From: Solanum dulcamara
Lineage: Eukaryota; Streptophyta; Magnoliopsida; Solanales; Solanaceae
Direction: 5' to 3'
Assembly (NCBI RefSeq): GCF_947179165.1
Contig: NC_077240.1
Coordinates: 50,342,501 to 50,406,500, forward strand
Length of the DNA stretch: 64,000 nt
Below the pieces are notes generated by a model. That model was given only the letters and a program-made list of their open reading frames with translations. It did no database searches and had not been told where the DNA came from. Within the stretch, counting starts at the first letter, position 1, and each line of letters starts with the position of its first letter. Below are positions 44,562 to 55,449 of this stretch, piece by piece. The position numbers and the translations under genes were made by a program.

Positions 44562-45008
44562 CTAGTCTTGTGCTATGAATGCATAAACAGGTAAAGAGTA
44601 CGTGTGTTGAGCTACCAAAGAAGTAATAACCCCTAAAGAAGCTAGAGCAAGGCCTAATTGAATATAAAGCAAATTGTTGATTGTGTCATAAAGACCCTTA
44701 TGTCCACGCCCCAATCGTTCCCCCAGAGGAATATATGCATCTAAAAGATCTTTCATACTGTGCCCAATCCCGAAATTAGTTCTATACATATGACCAGCAA
44801 CAAGAAAAATAAATGCAATAGCTAAATGGTGATGGATAATATCAGTCAGCCATAAACTTTGCATTTATGGGTGGAATCCCCCTAGAAGAGTAAGAATGGT
44901 CGTTCCCTCCCCTTGGGCGGTACCAAATAAATGACTACTTGAATTGGGGTTTTGAGCATAAATATTCCATTGACCTGTAAAAAGTGGGCCTAACCCTTGG
45001 GGATGTGG
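44562..45008 (-). pseudogene. psaB fragment (photosystem I core), plastid-derived
   Basis: PsaB binds the reaction-centre chlorophylls of photosystem I. The minus strand reads [21 protein letters not shown], an HLFGT stretch, LTLLGGFHP, a stop near 44865, then [40 protein letters not shown] and YAFIAQD at the low end. This is about 145 residues from the middle of a protein of about 730. It is fused to ndhB at about 45008. Confidence 0.9.
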
Positions 45009-45185
45009 TAATAGGAATATCGAAAATTCAAGTGGCAAAAGCTGAAGTAGCTACTTTCGAAGTAACAGAAAGAAAAGCAACGACTGGAGTGGGAGAGTCA
45101 GAGTCGAAGAAAGGATTCCTCACTTCTTTCTCTCATTCAAAACCGTGCATGAGACTTTCATCTCACGCGGCTTCTAAGGGATAAA
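45009..45185 (-). pseudogene. ndhB fragment: end of group II intron and start of exon 2, plastid-derived
   Basis: NdhB is a membrane subunit of the plastid NDH complex. Minus strand 45092-45009 gives the exon 2 start ([16 protein letters not shown], then IFDIP). Above it, 45185-45093 matches the 3' end of the ndhB group II intron, including the domain V hairpin (GCGTGAGATGAAAGTCTCATGC). The presence of intron shows that the insert came from DNA, not from spliced RNA. Confidence 0.8.
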
Positions 45186-45227
45186 AGAAAGAAGAACCCA
45201 TTTTCTTTCTTTTTTGATTACCTTCCT

Positions 45228-45500
45228 CGCATATGTATAAGACCGAATCCATTAATCGGTAAAGAGACATGTACTTGATGCCCCACCCATGAGAGAGACC
45301 CAAGCCCTAGTATCCCTTCCCAATGGCGATTCAGCATAGATTCTACATCTTGAAACCAAGCCAATTTTGGCACCGCTTTATGATAATGAAACCAACCAGC
45401 AAAAAGCATTAACGCTGCAAAGGCCAATGCCCCAATTGCTGTACAATAGAGTTGTAATTCACTAGTTATTCCAGATGCTCGCCAAAGCTGAAAAAACCCA
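45228..45500 (-). pseudogene. psaA fragment (photosystem I core), plastid-derived
   Basis: Minus strand reads [50 protein letters not shown] and [18 protein letters not shown], about 85 residues from the first half of PsaA, with several substitutions and no stop in this stretch. In plastid genomes psaA lies directly upstream of psaB; here ndhB lies between them. Confidence 0.9.
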
Positions 45501-45504
45501 GAGG

Positions 45505-45712
45505 TTATTTATATTCCAAACGCTTTTTGACAACATTTGCCGCAACAGGTCGTGTAAAACAAAATCCTATTAATAGATAGGAACACCGCCTAACCAATTC
45601 CCAAAAAATATAAATTTGTATCAAATTCGAACTAGTAACTAATCCCAACATGGAAGTACTGAAAAAACTCATATAAGCAAAAACTCTCAAAGAAACGAAT
45701 ATTCATTGATCA
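45505..45712 (-). pseudogene. ndhF fragment (plastid NDH subunit), plastid-derived
   Basis: Minus strand from about 45690: [48 protein letters not shown], about 60 residues of the N-terminal third of NdhF. It ends near LEYK with loss of the family sequence. ndhF belongs to the small single-copy region, unlike its neighbours here. Confidence 0.87.
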
Positions 45713-45829
45713 AATCATTCACTCCATAGTCTGATAGATCTTTTGAAGATATGATTAATCGGATAAGAATAAAGATAGAGTCCCATTCTATATGTTAATA
45801 CCGGCAACAATGAAATTTATAGTAAAAGG
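45713..45829 (+). other. ndhF/trnL junction and trnL intron end
   Basis: From about 45770 the sequence is the end of the plastid trnL-UAA group I intron; 45713-45770 is plastid-like but not placed. Confidence 0.45.
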
Positions 45830-45879
45830 AAAATCCATCAACTTTAAAAATCATGAGGGTTCAAGTCCTTCTATACCCA
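45830..45879 (+). pseudogene. trnL-UAA 3' exon with flanking intron and spacer, plastid-derived
   Basis: Plus strand AAAATCCATCAACTTTAAAA...GGGTTCAAGTCCTTCTATACCCA matches the 50-base 3' exon of plastid tRNA-Leu(UAA), with T-arm GGTTCAAGTCC intact. Intron end precedes it (from about 45770: ATACCGGCAACAATGAAAT) and the trnL-trnF spacer follows to about 45940. The 5' exon is missing, so no tRNA can be made. Confidence 0.8.
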
Positions 45880-45940
45880 AAAAGACTATTTAACTCCCCA
45901 ACTATTTATCCGACCCCCTTTCCTTAGCAGTTCCAAATCA

Positions 45941-46098
45941 TTTAGAGCTCCGATTTATAGTCCATTCTATTTTCTTTTGGTAGTTCGATCATGGAATTTC
46001 TTTGTTTCTGTATTTCTGAAGTATGAGTGTGTGACTTGTTATAATTGATCCTATTCATAGTTCAAAGAATGGGTCTGTCATCTTGATAAAGATGGTTT
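45941..46098. other. Plastid-like spacer, gene not recognised
   Basis: AT-rich sequence of plastid character (for example GTATGAGTGTGTGACTTG) between the trnL-trnF spacer and 16S. I cannot place it on the plastid map. Confidence 0.35.
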
Positions 46099-46212
46099 GA
46101 GGAATCCGCCCGAGGAGGGGCTCGCATCTGATTAGCTAGTTGGTGAGGCAATAGCTTACCAAGGTGATGATCAGTAGCTAGTTCGAGAGGATTATCAACC
46201 ACACTGGAACTA

Positions 46213-46253
<41 letters not shown>

Positions 46254-46790
46254 TTTCCGCAATGGGCGAAAGCCTGACAGACCAATGCCGCATGGAGGTA
46301 GAAGGCCCACGGGTCGTGAACTTCTTTTCCCGGAGAAGAAGCAATGACGGTATCTAGGGAATAACCATTGGCTAACTCTGTGCTAGTAGCCGCAATAATA
46401 TAGAGAATGCAAGCGTTATCCAGAATGATTGGGCATAAAGCGTCTGTAGGTGGCTTTTTAAGTCCGCCGTCAAATCCCAGGGCTCAACCCTGGATAGGCA
46501 GTGGAAACTACCAAGCTGTAGTATGGTAGGGACAGAGGGAATTTTCGGTGGAGCGATGAAATGCAAAGAGATCGAAAAGAACACCATCGGCGAAAGCACT
46601 CTGCTGGGCCGACACTGACACTGAGAGATGAAAGCTAGGAAAGCGAATGGGATTAGATACCCCAGTAGTCCTAGCTATAAACAATGGATACTAGGCATTG
46701 TGCGTATCGACCCATGCAGTACTGTAGCTAACGTGTTAAGTATCCCGCCTGGGGAGTACGTTCGCAAGAATGAAACTCAAAGGAATTGAT

Positions 46791-46823
<33 letters not shown>
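46099..46823 (+). pseudogene. Plastid 16S rRNA fragment
   Basis: About 725 bases of the small-subunit rRNA, from GGAATCCGCCCGAGGAGGGG (about position 220) to GCGGTGGAGCATGTGGTTT (about position 900). Universal blocks are visible: ACTCCTACGGGAGGCAGCAG at 46226-46245, GATTAGATACCC near 46650, AAACTCAAAGGAATTGATGG near 46770. The decoding-site-region primer block GTGCCAGCAGCCGCGGTAA reads GTGCTAGTAGCCGCAATAA. Changes are almost all C-to-T or G-to-A. Both ends of the gene are missing; it cannot be functional. Confidence 0.93.
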
Positions 46824-46824
<1 letters not shown>

Positions 46825-47515
46825 GGATAGAATTCTAACCTTGTGTCGGGACCTGCGGGCTAAGGGACAGTCTCAGGTAGACAGTTTCTATGGGGCGTAG
46901 GCCTCCTAAAAGGTAACGGAGGCATGCAAAGGTTTCCTCGGACTGGATGGAGATTGGCCCTCCAGTTCAAAGGTAGAAGGGAGCTTGACTGCAAGACCCA
47001 CCCATAGAGTAGTGACGAAAGTTGGCCTTAGTAATCCGATTTTGCCGAGTAGAAGGGCCATCGCTCAATGGATAAAAGTTACTCTAGGGATAACAGGCTG
47101 ATCTTCCCCAAGAGCTCACATCGACGGGAAGGTTTGGCACCTCGATGTCGGCTCTTCGCCACTTGGGGCTGTAGTATGTTCCAAGGGTTGGGCTATTCGC
47201 CTATTAAAGCGGTATGTGAGTTGGGTTCGGAACGTTGTGAGACAGTTTGGTCAATATCCGGTGTGGGCGTTAGAGCATTGAGAGGACCTTTCCCTAGTAC
47301 AAGAGGACCAAGAAGGACGCACCTCTAGTGTACCAGTTATCATGCCCACGGTAAACACTGGGTAGCCAAGTACAGAGCGGGTAAATGCTGAAAGAATCTA
47401 AGTAGTAAGCCCACTCCAAGATGAGTGCTCTCCTATTCCGACTTCCCAAAGCTTTCGATAGCACAACCGAGATAGCGATGGGTTCTCTGCCCCTGCGGGG
47501 ATGGAGCGACAGAAG
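46824..47515 (+). pseudogene. Plastid 23S rRNA fragment (3' quarter)
   Basis: Joined directly to 16S at GGTTTAGGATAGAATTCTAACC, so the 16S end, trnI, trnA and most of 23S are deleted. It runs from TAGAATTCTAACCTTGTGTC to GGGGATGGAGCGACAGAAG. Conserved parts include ACTCTAGGGATAACAGGCTG at 47081-47100 (peptidyl-transferase region) and the sarcin/ricin loop, which reads AGTACAAGAGGACCAAGAA (family AGTACGAGAGGACCGGGAA). Transitions predominate. The short plus-strand frame 47068-47328 is rRNA, not protein. Confidence 0.92.
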
Positions 47516-47535
47516 TTTTTTTGATAATTTAAGAA

Positions 47536-47638
47536 AAGGTCACGGCGAGACGAGCTATTTATCATTACGATAGGTGCCAAGTGGAAGTGCAGTGATATAT
47601 GCAGCTGAGGCATCCTAACAAACCGGTAGACTTAAACC
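47536..47638 (+). pseudogene. Plastid 4.5S rRNA copy (plus strand)
   Basis: Full-length 4.5S-like sequence in its native position after 23S, followed by the 4.5S-5S spacer to about 47765 (with two CTTTGACAACA-type repeats). Together with 44340-44542 it forms an inverted repeat of about 230 bases inside the NUPT. Confidence 0.85.
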
Positions 47639-47910
47639 TTGTTCCTACATAACCTGATCAATTTGATCAGGCACTCGCCATCTATTTTCATTGTTCAAAT
47701 CTTTGACAACACGAAAAAACCATTGTTCAACTCTTTGACAACATGAAAAAACTAAAAGCTCTAGAAATGAAGCCTATCGCCATGCCGACCATCAAATACG
47801 AGATTGGGCCCTTCTCTAAGATTTGATGGAATGGCCTCTTTCAAATTTTTGAAATTGGATTTAGACTTTATCGACTTATTTCATATCATGGTTCAGGCAT
47901 TAAAAATCAG
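47639..47910. other. 4.5S-5S spacer and right end of the plastid block
   Basis: To about 47765 this is plastid spacer. 47765-47910 (for example ATGCCGACCATCAAATACG) is not recognised; B LTR sequence resumes at about 47910. Confidence 0.45.
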
Positions 47911-48516
47911 TGATAGCCCACTTAAAGGAGTTACTTAATGGAGTATGCCCTAGTAAGGTAGCCTCCCTTGTTTTGATGCAGAAGTCATCAGATTCCATGT
48001 ATTAGCTTGTAAGGTCGTATTCCATGCATTAGCTTTACATGGTCTTATATGTCGGTTATGCGTTCTAAAGATGATTATGATATTTTGATACATTAACCAA
48101 TGAGATAATAGTTTTAATGATTTCATGACTTTATTCATGTTATATAGATATTGTTCTTGCATCCCTTGGTTGATATTGACTATCTATAATGTTTATTGTT
48201 CATGTATATTATCACATACTTAGTGTATTCCATGTAATAATGCATACATTTTGCCTATATTATATCATAATATAGGGACCGATGACTATGTTCGTCCTCC
48301 TCCCTCTCGTGGCCATAGTTAGCACCTGTGTTGTTGGTCATTCCTCATGTTCCAAGGATGAGATATTTCATTTATTATTAGTTTACAATTTATTATACCT
48401 TTTATATTGAGTGAGTTTGGAGATTGTTTTATGCCCCCATCTAGACTAATAGATGCATGTTAGATGTTCATTGGAATCTATGTTGTTACGACTAAGCCCT
48501 AAGTTGGGTCGTGACA
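47910..48516 (+). repeat. Element B LTR end, duplication copy 2
   Basis: Matches 22130-22210 joined to 29838-30545 without element C, ending GGGTCGTGACA. It supplies the uninterrupted version of the C insertion site. Confidence 0.72.
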
Positions 48517-48780
48517 CCTTAAGGTTCGACTCCGACCAAATAAATTGAGTATTATTTAGCAAACAACCGCCTATGCACTGAAATATGAGATATAGTTCAG
48601 CATTCATCAAAATGGTGTCATTGTGTGGGATAGGATAATGATTGTCTTTGATTGATTTTTTATTCAATCTTCTTTTCAATTTGTTCTTCTATTACGTGGT
48701 TGCTTTTCTTTGTTGATTACCAAAAAAATAGGGCACACCGATGAAATTCCATGATTGTTAATATAATCAAAGCAATTTAC
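48517..48780. other. DNA between element B LTR and LTR F (copy 2)
   Basis: Copy of 30546-30811; no gene seen. Confidence 0.55.
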
Positions 48781-50636
48781 TATAGGACCTCATAAGTTGA
48801 AAAGTCAAAACGAAAGGAAAATTCTCGAAAGTGGACTGGAATTGAGTTTTATGACTCTATCTACGAGTCGTAGGAGCGACTCATAGGACTGAGGTTGAGG
48901 TAATAAATTTGGCTAAGGAAAGGAGTGAGTATACGAGCCCATGTTATGAATCATAGAAGAGTCGACGAGTTGTAGAAATAAGTCATCAAGAAACTTCAGA
49001 GATTCAGTCCTCAGGGGTTACTCATACATTGTAGGACTAGTCCCTTCTATGAATCATAAAAGAGTCTACTACTCATAGAGAGGAAGTCCTGAGGGTCAAT
49101 TCTCAGGTTCTTTCTCTTACCCTGTAGGACGGTCTCTCTCTATGACTCATAGAAAGTGCTACGAATCATAAGGAGCAGTCGTAAGGTCAGTTCCGGCCAA
49201 TTTTTAAAGGGCCATTTTAGTCCTTTCCCATATTTAACATCAAAGTGAGGTCATTTTGGGGATTGAATTTACCCTATCTAAATGAACCTAAGCCTTTCCT
49301 AAATCATTATTCTCACCCAATTTCTAATACACAAAACCCTCCCTCCACTCAAGGTCTTTTTCTTCACCAAGGAAAGCTAGGGTTTCATTTCAAGGTCTTC
49401 AAGCCTTCATCTTCAAGCTTTCGTTAGAGCTATTATTCTCCAAGGTATGTGGGTCTTTATTAATTGGTACATCAATCCATAGATTCCAAGTATTTTTCCA
49501 TCTTACAAGTTAAATATCAAATGGAAAAATTTATACATTTTCATAGTATATTTCCAAATGTATAGATTATTGAAGAATTGAAGTTTATTTACCTATCTTA
49601 GCTCATATTGGCTCTTAATTTCATTAAATTGTCAATTTATTTAATGTCCTTGTATGAAAGCATGAAATGATTTAAAAGTATAGTGGTGGGTTGTTTTAAA
49701 GATGTTTTGATTGATGCATTCCATCACTCTCATGCATGCCCGTATTGATGTTAATGATTTGGAAGAAAAATCGAATAGAACCCACCTAGTTTTACTATAT
49801 ACTCAATGAAGTTTGAATTAAAAGCCTTTGACTCCAAATGAATGTTTATGAAAGCAATGTCTATGATCAAAGGAGTATTATGAAATGAAGGAATGGTGAA
49901 ATTATTATGAAATGATGGATTCTAATCATGAAAGGCCAAGCCTTACTTTTGTGAATCAAAGAAAGGTTTTTAATGAGATATTCTATTGAATGATGTTTTG
50001 ATGATCTACTATGTAATGACTATGTTCTTATGTTATATTAAACTATTTTGTGGGATTGACATACCACCAAATGAGGATTTGAGGTGGGATTCAATAAGGT
50101 AATTCTAGTAGCAAACCCTCGTCTCATTAACTGTGTGCCAACATAGGAGCCCTTGTAGGCTTAGGCTAGTGGATCCACAAATAGCCCTAACTGTTAAATA
50201 AATGAATGAATTTGATGGAGGCCTACCTGACAAGTAATCTCCTAGTGCTAACGTAGGGGTTTATGATGGATTCCATGTAATAGCTCGCATGGTCCTAATG
50301 TCAATTATAGTCAATCTTCCCAAAAATGAACATTTCAAATATTATTCATATTGATTGCTTATGCATGCATCTACTTATGTACTTTACCTTATAATGATTT
50401 AACATTTTTCTTAAATTGCATGCCTACATACTCAGTGCATTCAAAGTACTAATGCATACTCTTTTGCCTACATGATATCACAAATTAGGGATGCCATTTC
50501 TCCACATTCACCTCTATGTGGCCATTCACATTCGTTCAAGGCTACCATTTTGGTAAATTCCCATGTTTCGGGAACAATACCCCTCTTCTAGTCTAGCTTG
50601 GTATATAAAGCCTTTAGATACATTTCATGGTACTTA
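48781..50636 (+). repeat. LTR F, partial
   Basis: Starts TATAGGACCTC, the decayed form of TGTAAGACTCC at 30812. It has the family blocks: CAAGGTATGTGGGTCTTTAT near 49441, GATTTGAGGTGGGATTC near 50076, GATTCCATGTAATAGCTCGCATGG near 50270, and ACATACTCAGTGCATTC near 50427. It breaks off at 50636 before the expected GTGACA end, where fragment G starts. Confidence 0.65.
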
Positions 50637-50815
50637 TGTCGCAACCCAAGCCTAGGGCTTAGACGTGACATGGCGAATAAGACACCCGGAGGTACATCAC
50701 CCAAGCCTATTAGGATTCATGAAGCATTTCATTGATAATGATAAACAAATCAAGAAGATACATAAGGGGTATAGGGACTAAGGGGCATCACAATAATAAG
50801 AGTCAAATACAATAT
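50637..50815 (-). repeat. LTR fragment G
   Basis: Low edge TGTCGCAACCCAAGCCTAGGGC is the typical minus-strand LTR edge of this group; about 180 bases remain before the next LTR interrupts it. No internal region. Confidence 0.55.
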
Positions 50816-52074
50816 TATTACACCCCGTACTTTGGTACCTTGGAACTCTTCTTAAGCTTCTTAAGTTTCTGAGGAGGCTCTTAAGTTTCTTACAAGTCGT
50901 CATGTGAGTCGGATAATCTATAACGCTATCAAACAACTCTAAGGAGGGGAGAATGAGATACCCCAATAATAGGGAAGATTGGAAATAGGGTTATAAGAAT
51001 CTGGAAGGAGTTGGAGGCCAAGTAATAGGTTGTAGGACTCGACTTAATCACGTACGCCACCGACATGGACATCTTACATAACTAAGTTACTTGAGTGCAC
51101 GTCGAGGTTAAGTAGCAAGGAATACGTAGGCTCTTAAAGTGAGATGAGATTACAAACAAATGAAAGAGAAATAAGGAGACGTAGTACCTACTTGAAACAA
51201 GTAGGTGATGCACCTACTTGGATGAAGTAGGTAATGCACCTACTTGGATGGGTCCAACGCTACCACATGGCGGCTTTAGATTGGATGCATGAATGAGATG
51301 GCACCCTAGGGGGATGCTACATGTCACCCCTAAGGGGATGCCACATTTCACCTCCTAAGGACATGTATATACATATGTATTAAGGCTGAATTTCTCACAA
51401 AACAGCCTTGAACTTAAAGGAAAAGAAAAGGAAACCCTAAGAGGCTAAGAGAGAGGGGTGACGGCTTGGCCAAAGTGAAAGGTAAGCCCTGATTTATTTC
51501 TGTAAATTAATTATCTAGGGTATAACAATATGATATGAAGGTTTTAATAATGTAAATATATGATTTGGAGAAGCACAAAACGGATAGCAAACAGCCACAG
51601 CATTTCAGCCGCAATTAAGGAACTTCCGAGGCGAGGTTTGGCAAACTTTGGCCAATTTCGGGTAAGGTAAGGGTTTTTATTTCAATTTGGAGTTTATGGT
51701 GTTTTTATGGAGTGTATTACAAGTCTTATATATTGATGGAAGTATAAAAATTGCACAAGGATGCTTGACGTTAGAAACAAACTAAGCTAAGGTCGTTATA
51801 GTTAAATCGAAGTCGAGTAGTGTGTTGTGGTGATTGTGCTACGCTTGAAGGTGGTTTGATTGTGTTTTTCAGGAATGTAAATTGTTCAAAAAGGGGTGTG
51901 GGATCTTCTTTTTGAAGCCACATGACCCCCTATTATGTACGGTTAAAGGTTTTACGAAGTAGAGATTAAAAACCCTCTTTTGGTATCGTAGTTTTGAGCG
52001 GACTGTTTGGGACTTGCTTTGGGTAATGTTACAGTGGTATGGTCGTGTATTGGCTGATAGTTAGTGTGGGTAAT
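50816..52074 (+). repeat. E-type LTR, 5' part, plus strand
   Basis: Starts TATTACACCCCGTACTTTGGTACC, matching the start of element E's LTR (TGTTAGACCCCATACTTTGG). It follows that LTR in plus orientation for about 1.26 kb, including AAGTAGGTG/CACCTACTT dyads at 51190-51245 and a CAAAATAATCAACCAA-free central part, then is cut by E2. Confidence 0.65.
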
Positions 52075-55000
52075 TGTCATGACCCAACCTCGTAGGCCGC
52101 GACTGGGTCTGACCTGTACCCTCTTATGCGTATTTATCAGCTACACTTAAGTTGAACCATGTGTGATATGATACTATACACAAAAACCTCAATAGTTTAA
52201 AACTTTTTCATATACCTGTAGCCTCTTTCATTCGTATCATATCATGAAAGGACACACGCCGATGAGGCTTCCATAACATAAAAACATTTACAATATATCG
52301 TATAGGCACAGTCGAAACAAACTTATAAACAACCCACATCCATATGTCTACAGACCTCTAGGAATAGTAACAGCAACATATGGCGAGACAGGGCCCCCGC
52401 TATACCCCTGAATGTACAAATATATACATTAAGTGACCAGTATAAAAAATTAGGCTCCAGAACAGTGAAGCACTTCCGACATAGCTGAGAGGAACTCCTA
52501 AGCTGATGGATCTCCAGAATGAACATTTGTACTTGAGGGCATAAAACGTAGCCCCTTGGGGAACGGGGGGTCAGTACGATATATGTACTGAGTATATAAA
52601 GAATAACACATCACAACTGAGAGAACAGCTGAAATGGGGTGCAGGAAATAAGTATAACAGTTAATAAGGTACTATACCTACATCCTATAACATAAGGGCA
52701 TGTACATCATCTTCACATACCGTATCCGGCCCATTGGGAGACTCAGAGTTACCATGTCATAGCATACGGCGTCATGTCATAGGTTACAATTACCTTATTA
52801 TATTTTCACATACATGCCCATCTATCATTACATATCATACCGTACCCGGCCTAGTATGGTTCTCGGTGTTATAATCATATCATCACATACCATACTCGGC
52901 CCATTAGGGGACTCGGTGTTATCATCATATCATCATATACCATACTTGGCCCTTTAAGGGACTCGGTGTTATAATCATAGCATCATATACCATACCCGGC
53001 CCATTAGGGGACTCGGTGTTATAATCATATCATCATATACCGTAGCCGGACCATTAGGGGACTCGGTGTTATAATCATATCATCATATACCGTACCCGGC
53101 CCATTAGGGGACTTGGTGTTATAATCATATCATCATATACTGTACCCGGCCTATTAGGGGACTCGGTGTTATAATCATATCATCATATACCATACCCGGC
53201 CCATTAGGGGACTCGGTGTTATAATCATATCATCATATACCATACTCGGCCCATTAAGGGACTCGGTGTTATAATCATAGCATCATATACCATACCCGGA
53301 CCATTAGGGGACTCGGTGTTATAATCATATTATCATATATAGGTAGATCATTATCTGAGACTCACTAGGGTGATCATACTGAACTATCGTTCGTAGATCA
53401 AGATAATAATCATCTCAGGAATATAGGCATATTTTAGGGTAATGCCAACCGGCTTAAGGGAATCATAGACATCTGTCATCACAGAGTCGTTAGGACTAGG
53501 AGCTCTATGTCCCACTATTAATCGACATATAGACGGTTCAGGGAAGTTAGCTCAACTATGATGAGAGTTTTCCTGCCAAGGAGTGAATATGAGACGTATA
53601 GCATATTCGGAGCTTAGGAATGGACTTACTCTAAAGCTCGTATCATGTATCGTTTTCTTTAATACATGTCAAAAGAAAGAAAGGGTAGGCCTCACCTATT
53701 TGTTCCTTCCTATACCAAAGGAGTTTGGGAGACAATAATTCACCTATCGTAGGCGTCCTAGTATTCAGCAGTGGATAAGAATCAGGAGGTATGCTCGGGG
53801 CCTTATGAATAGAATTATCCCCACTTACATACGTAGATATACATATTGCACTTCTATCAAGGATATACCAAGAGAAGGTAAGGATAGCCTTACATACTCA
53901 TCACTTCCTAACGTATGGAAGGCTTGAGAAGGCCTAATTCAATTACTGTAAGAGTGCTTTCATCAAGAAGTAAATGAGGACCGTGAACTATGCTTGGAAT
54001 TTATGAGTAGATTTACCCTCAATCTCATATCATTCATTACTTAACTTGAAGACATGCCAAAAGAAGAAACAAGATAGGCTTTACATACTTATGCCAAAAA
54101 CATGCCAAAAGAAAGCTTCACATACCTTGTCCGAGTTATTCCTTATCCTGTTCGCCTCATCGTCCTTTGAACCTATACAACATAAAAGTAATATGAATAT
54201 CAACCCTTCTTAACTTTCCAGCATCTTAGGTTACACCTTAGTATTAATGGAATCTATTTCCTTAGTCGTTTCCTCGACTAGTTCTTTGGTTTGCTAAAGC
54301 GTTAACGAAAATTGGGCAGCACCTCCCCTATAATGTGCCCTATCTGAATTTCCGATTTGGTCCCTAAGACCTACAGCCAACCAACAACAACAACCTGCAG
54401 CAATTCATACCAACAATATACAATATAAACTCCAAATGACTCATTCAAAAAGATGATATCAAATAGGGCGTCTAGTCTTTATTCTATAACGCCTTTCATT
54501 ATATGAAACGAGGGGTCATGTGGATGCAACCAGAGGCATCCACATCCCTTTTAGAATGTATTTAGGCCCTACAACAATACATTACAGCCCTGCAGCAACA
54601 ACTCACTCAAAACTATCAAAACGTGAATTCTGGACAGCTTACTGTTTTACCTTGTCACTTCGTTTCGAAGGGGTAATGGAGGGAAACAGGATTTACGTCC
54701 TTCATGAAAGTTATATAAATGTGTATTAGGGTCGCATACAATTTTGAATCACCCCTACATCAATTCTTTACAAAAGGATATGCCCAAAACACCAACAGCA
54801 GTCCGCGTAAGATTTCCAAAACCAAAATCTGGGCAGTACCTCCTATATACTTCATCACCCTTTTTCGAGAATCTAAAAGCAAAACTAGATTTTAAAGTCT
54901 ACATGAAAGTTATAGAAATATGAAATACCTTTCCAAAACATATTGAATCACCCAAAACTACGCTATAAACAAGAAGTTATACCAATATTACTAACAATTA

Positions 55001-55449
55001 TCCCCTCCAAAAACGGGTTTGTTAACTAGTTTTTAATATTTTCCCTCTTTGTTCTTTCAACTTTCTCTCAAGTTCCAAGCTGAAGAATTAATTCTGTAGA
55101 CATCTTAATATACATATATACACCTCCACGGGATTGAGGAACATCATAGATAATTAATTTACTGAGGAAAATTGAAGAACTTACCTTAATTTTTCCAAAG
55201 CATGGCTTCCTTTCTCCTTTTCCTTCTTCACGTTTTTCCTTCTAAGTTCTTGGCTGATTTTGGATAAATGACTTGCTTCAAGAGTCATAAAACATAAATA
55301 CATGGGCTGCCTTGGAGGTGACACGTGTCAGCCCTTAGAGTGACACGTGTCAAGCCATGATTGGCCACCATATCATGCTACCAACTAGGGGCTGCCACAT
55401 GGCTGTGGGGTCCACCCTCTCAAGCAGTTGCATCACCTACTTGACCCTA
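52075..55449 (-). repeat. E2-type LTR, minus strand, truncated
   Basis: Low edge TGTCATGACCCAACCTCGTAGG resembles element E's LTR edge. Similar order of blocks to the E LTR: tandem-repeat region where E has a single CCGGCCCATTA-like unit, the CCAACAACAACAACCTGCAG block near 54378, and GTGACACGTGTC near 55320. It ends about 450 bases before the expected end, in a join with element D's LTR at about 55449. No internal region or coding sequence belongs to it; the frame at 54520-54729 is within the LTR. Confidence 0.65.
52722..53338. repeat. 50-bp minisatellite inside the E2 LTR
   Basis: About ten copies of a 50-base unit (core CCCGGCCCATTAGGGGACTC, then GGTGTTATAATCATATCATC), regular from 52880 to 53338 and degenerate from 52722. 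Copies differ at a few positions (CGGACC, TTAAGGG, ACTTGG). The related E LTRs have a single copy of the core near 6855 and 12150. Confidence 0.88.

Noticed and set aside
47068..47328. 86-codon protein gene
   Set aside because: The whole frame is plastid 23S rRNA sequence.
46099..47638. Bacterial rRNA contamination
   Set aside because: The 16S, 23S and 4.5S parts follow plastid, not bacterial, sequence (4.5S exists as a separate gene only in plastids), and they are joined to psaA, psaB and ndhF pieces inside plant repeats.
48781..49594. Host gene UTR or promoter
   Set aside because: The sequence is repeated at 30812-31355 and shares blocks with LTRs of the window, so it is LTR DNA.
52722..53338. 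CRISPR-like array
   Set aside because: Units are contiguous with no unique spacers; it is a minisatellite in plant DNA.
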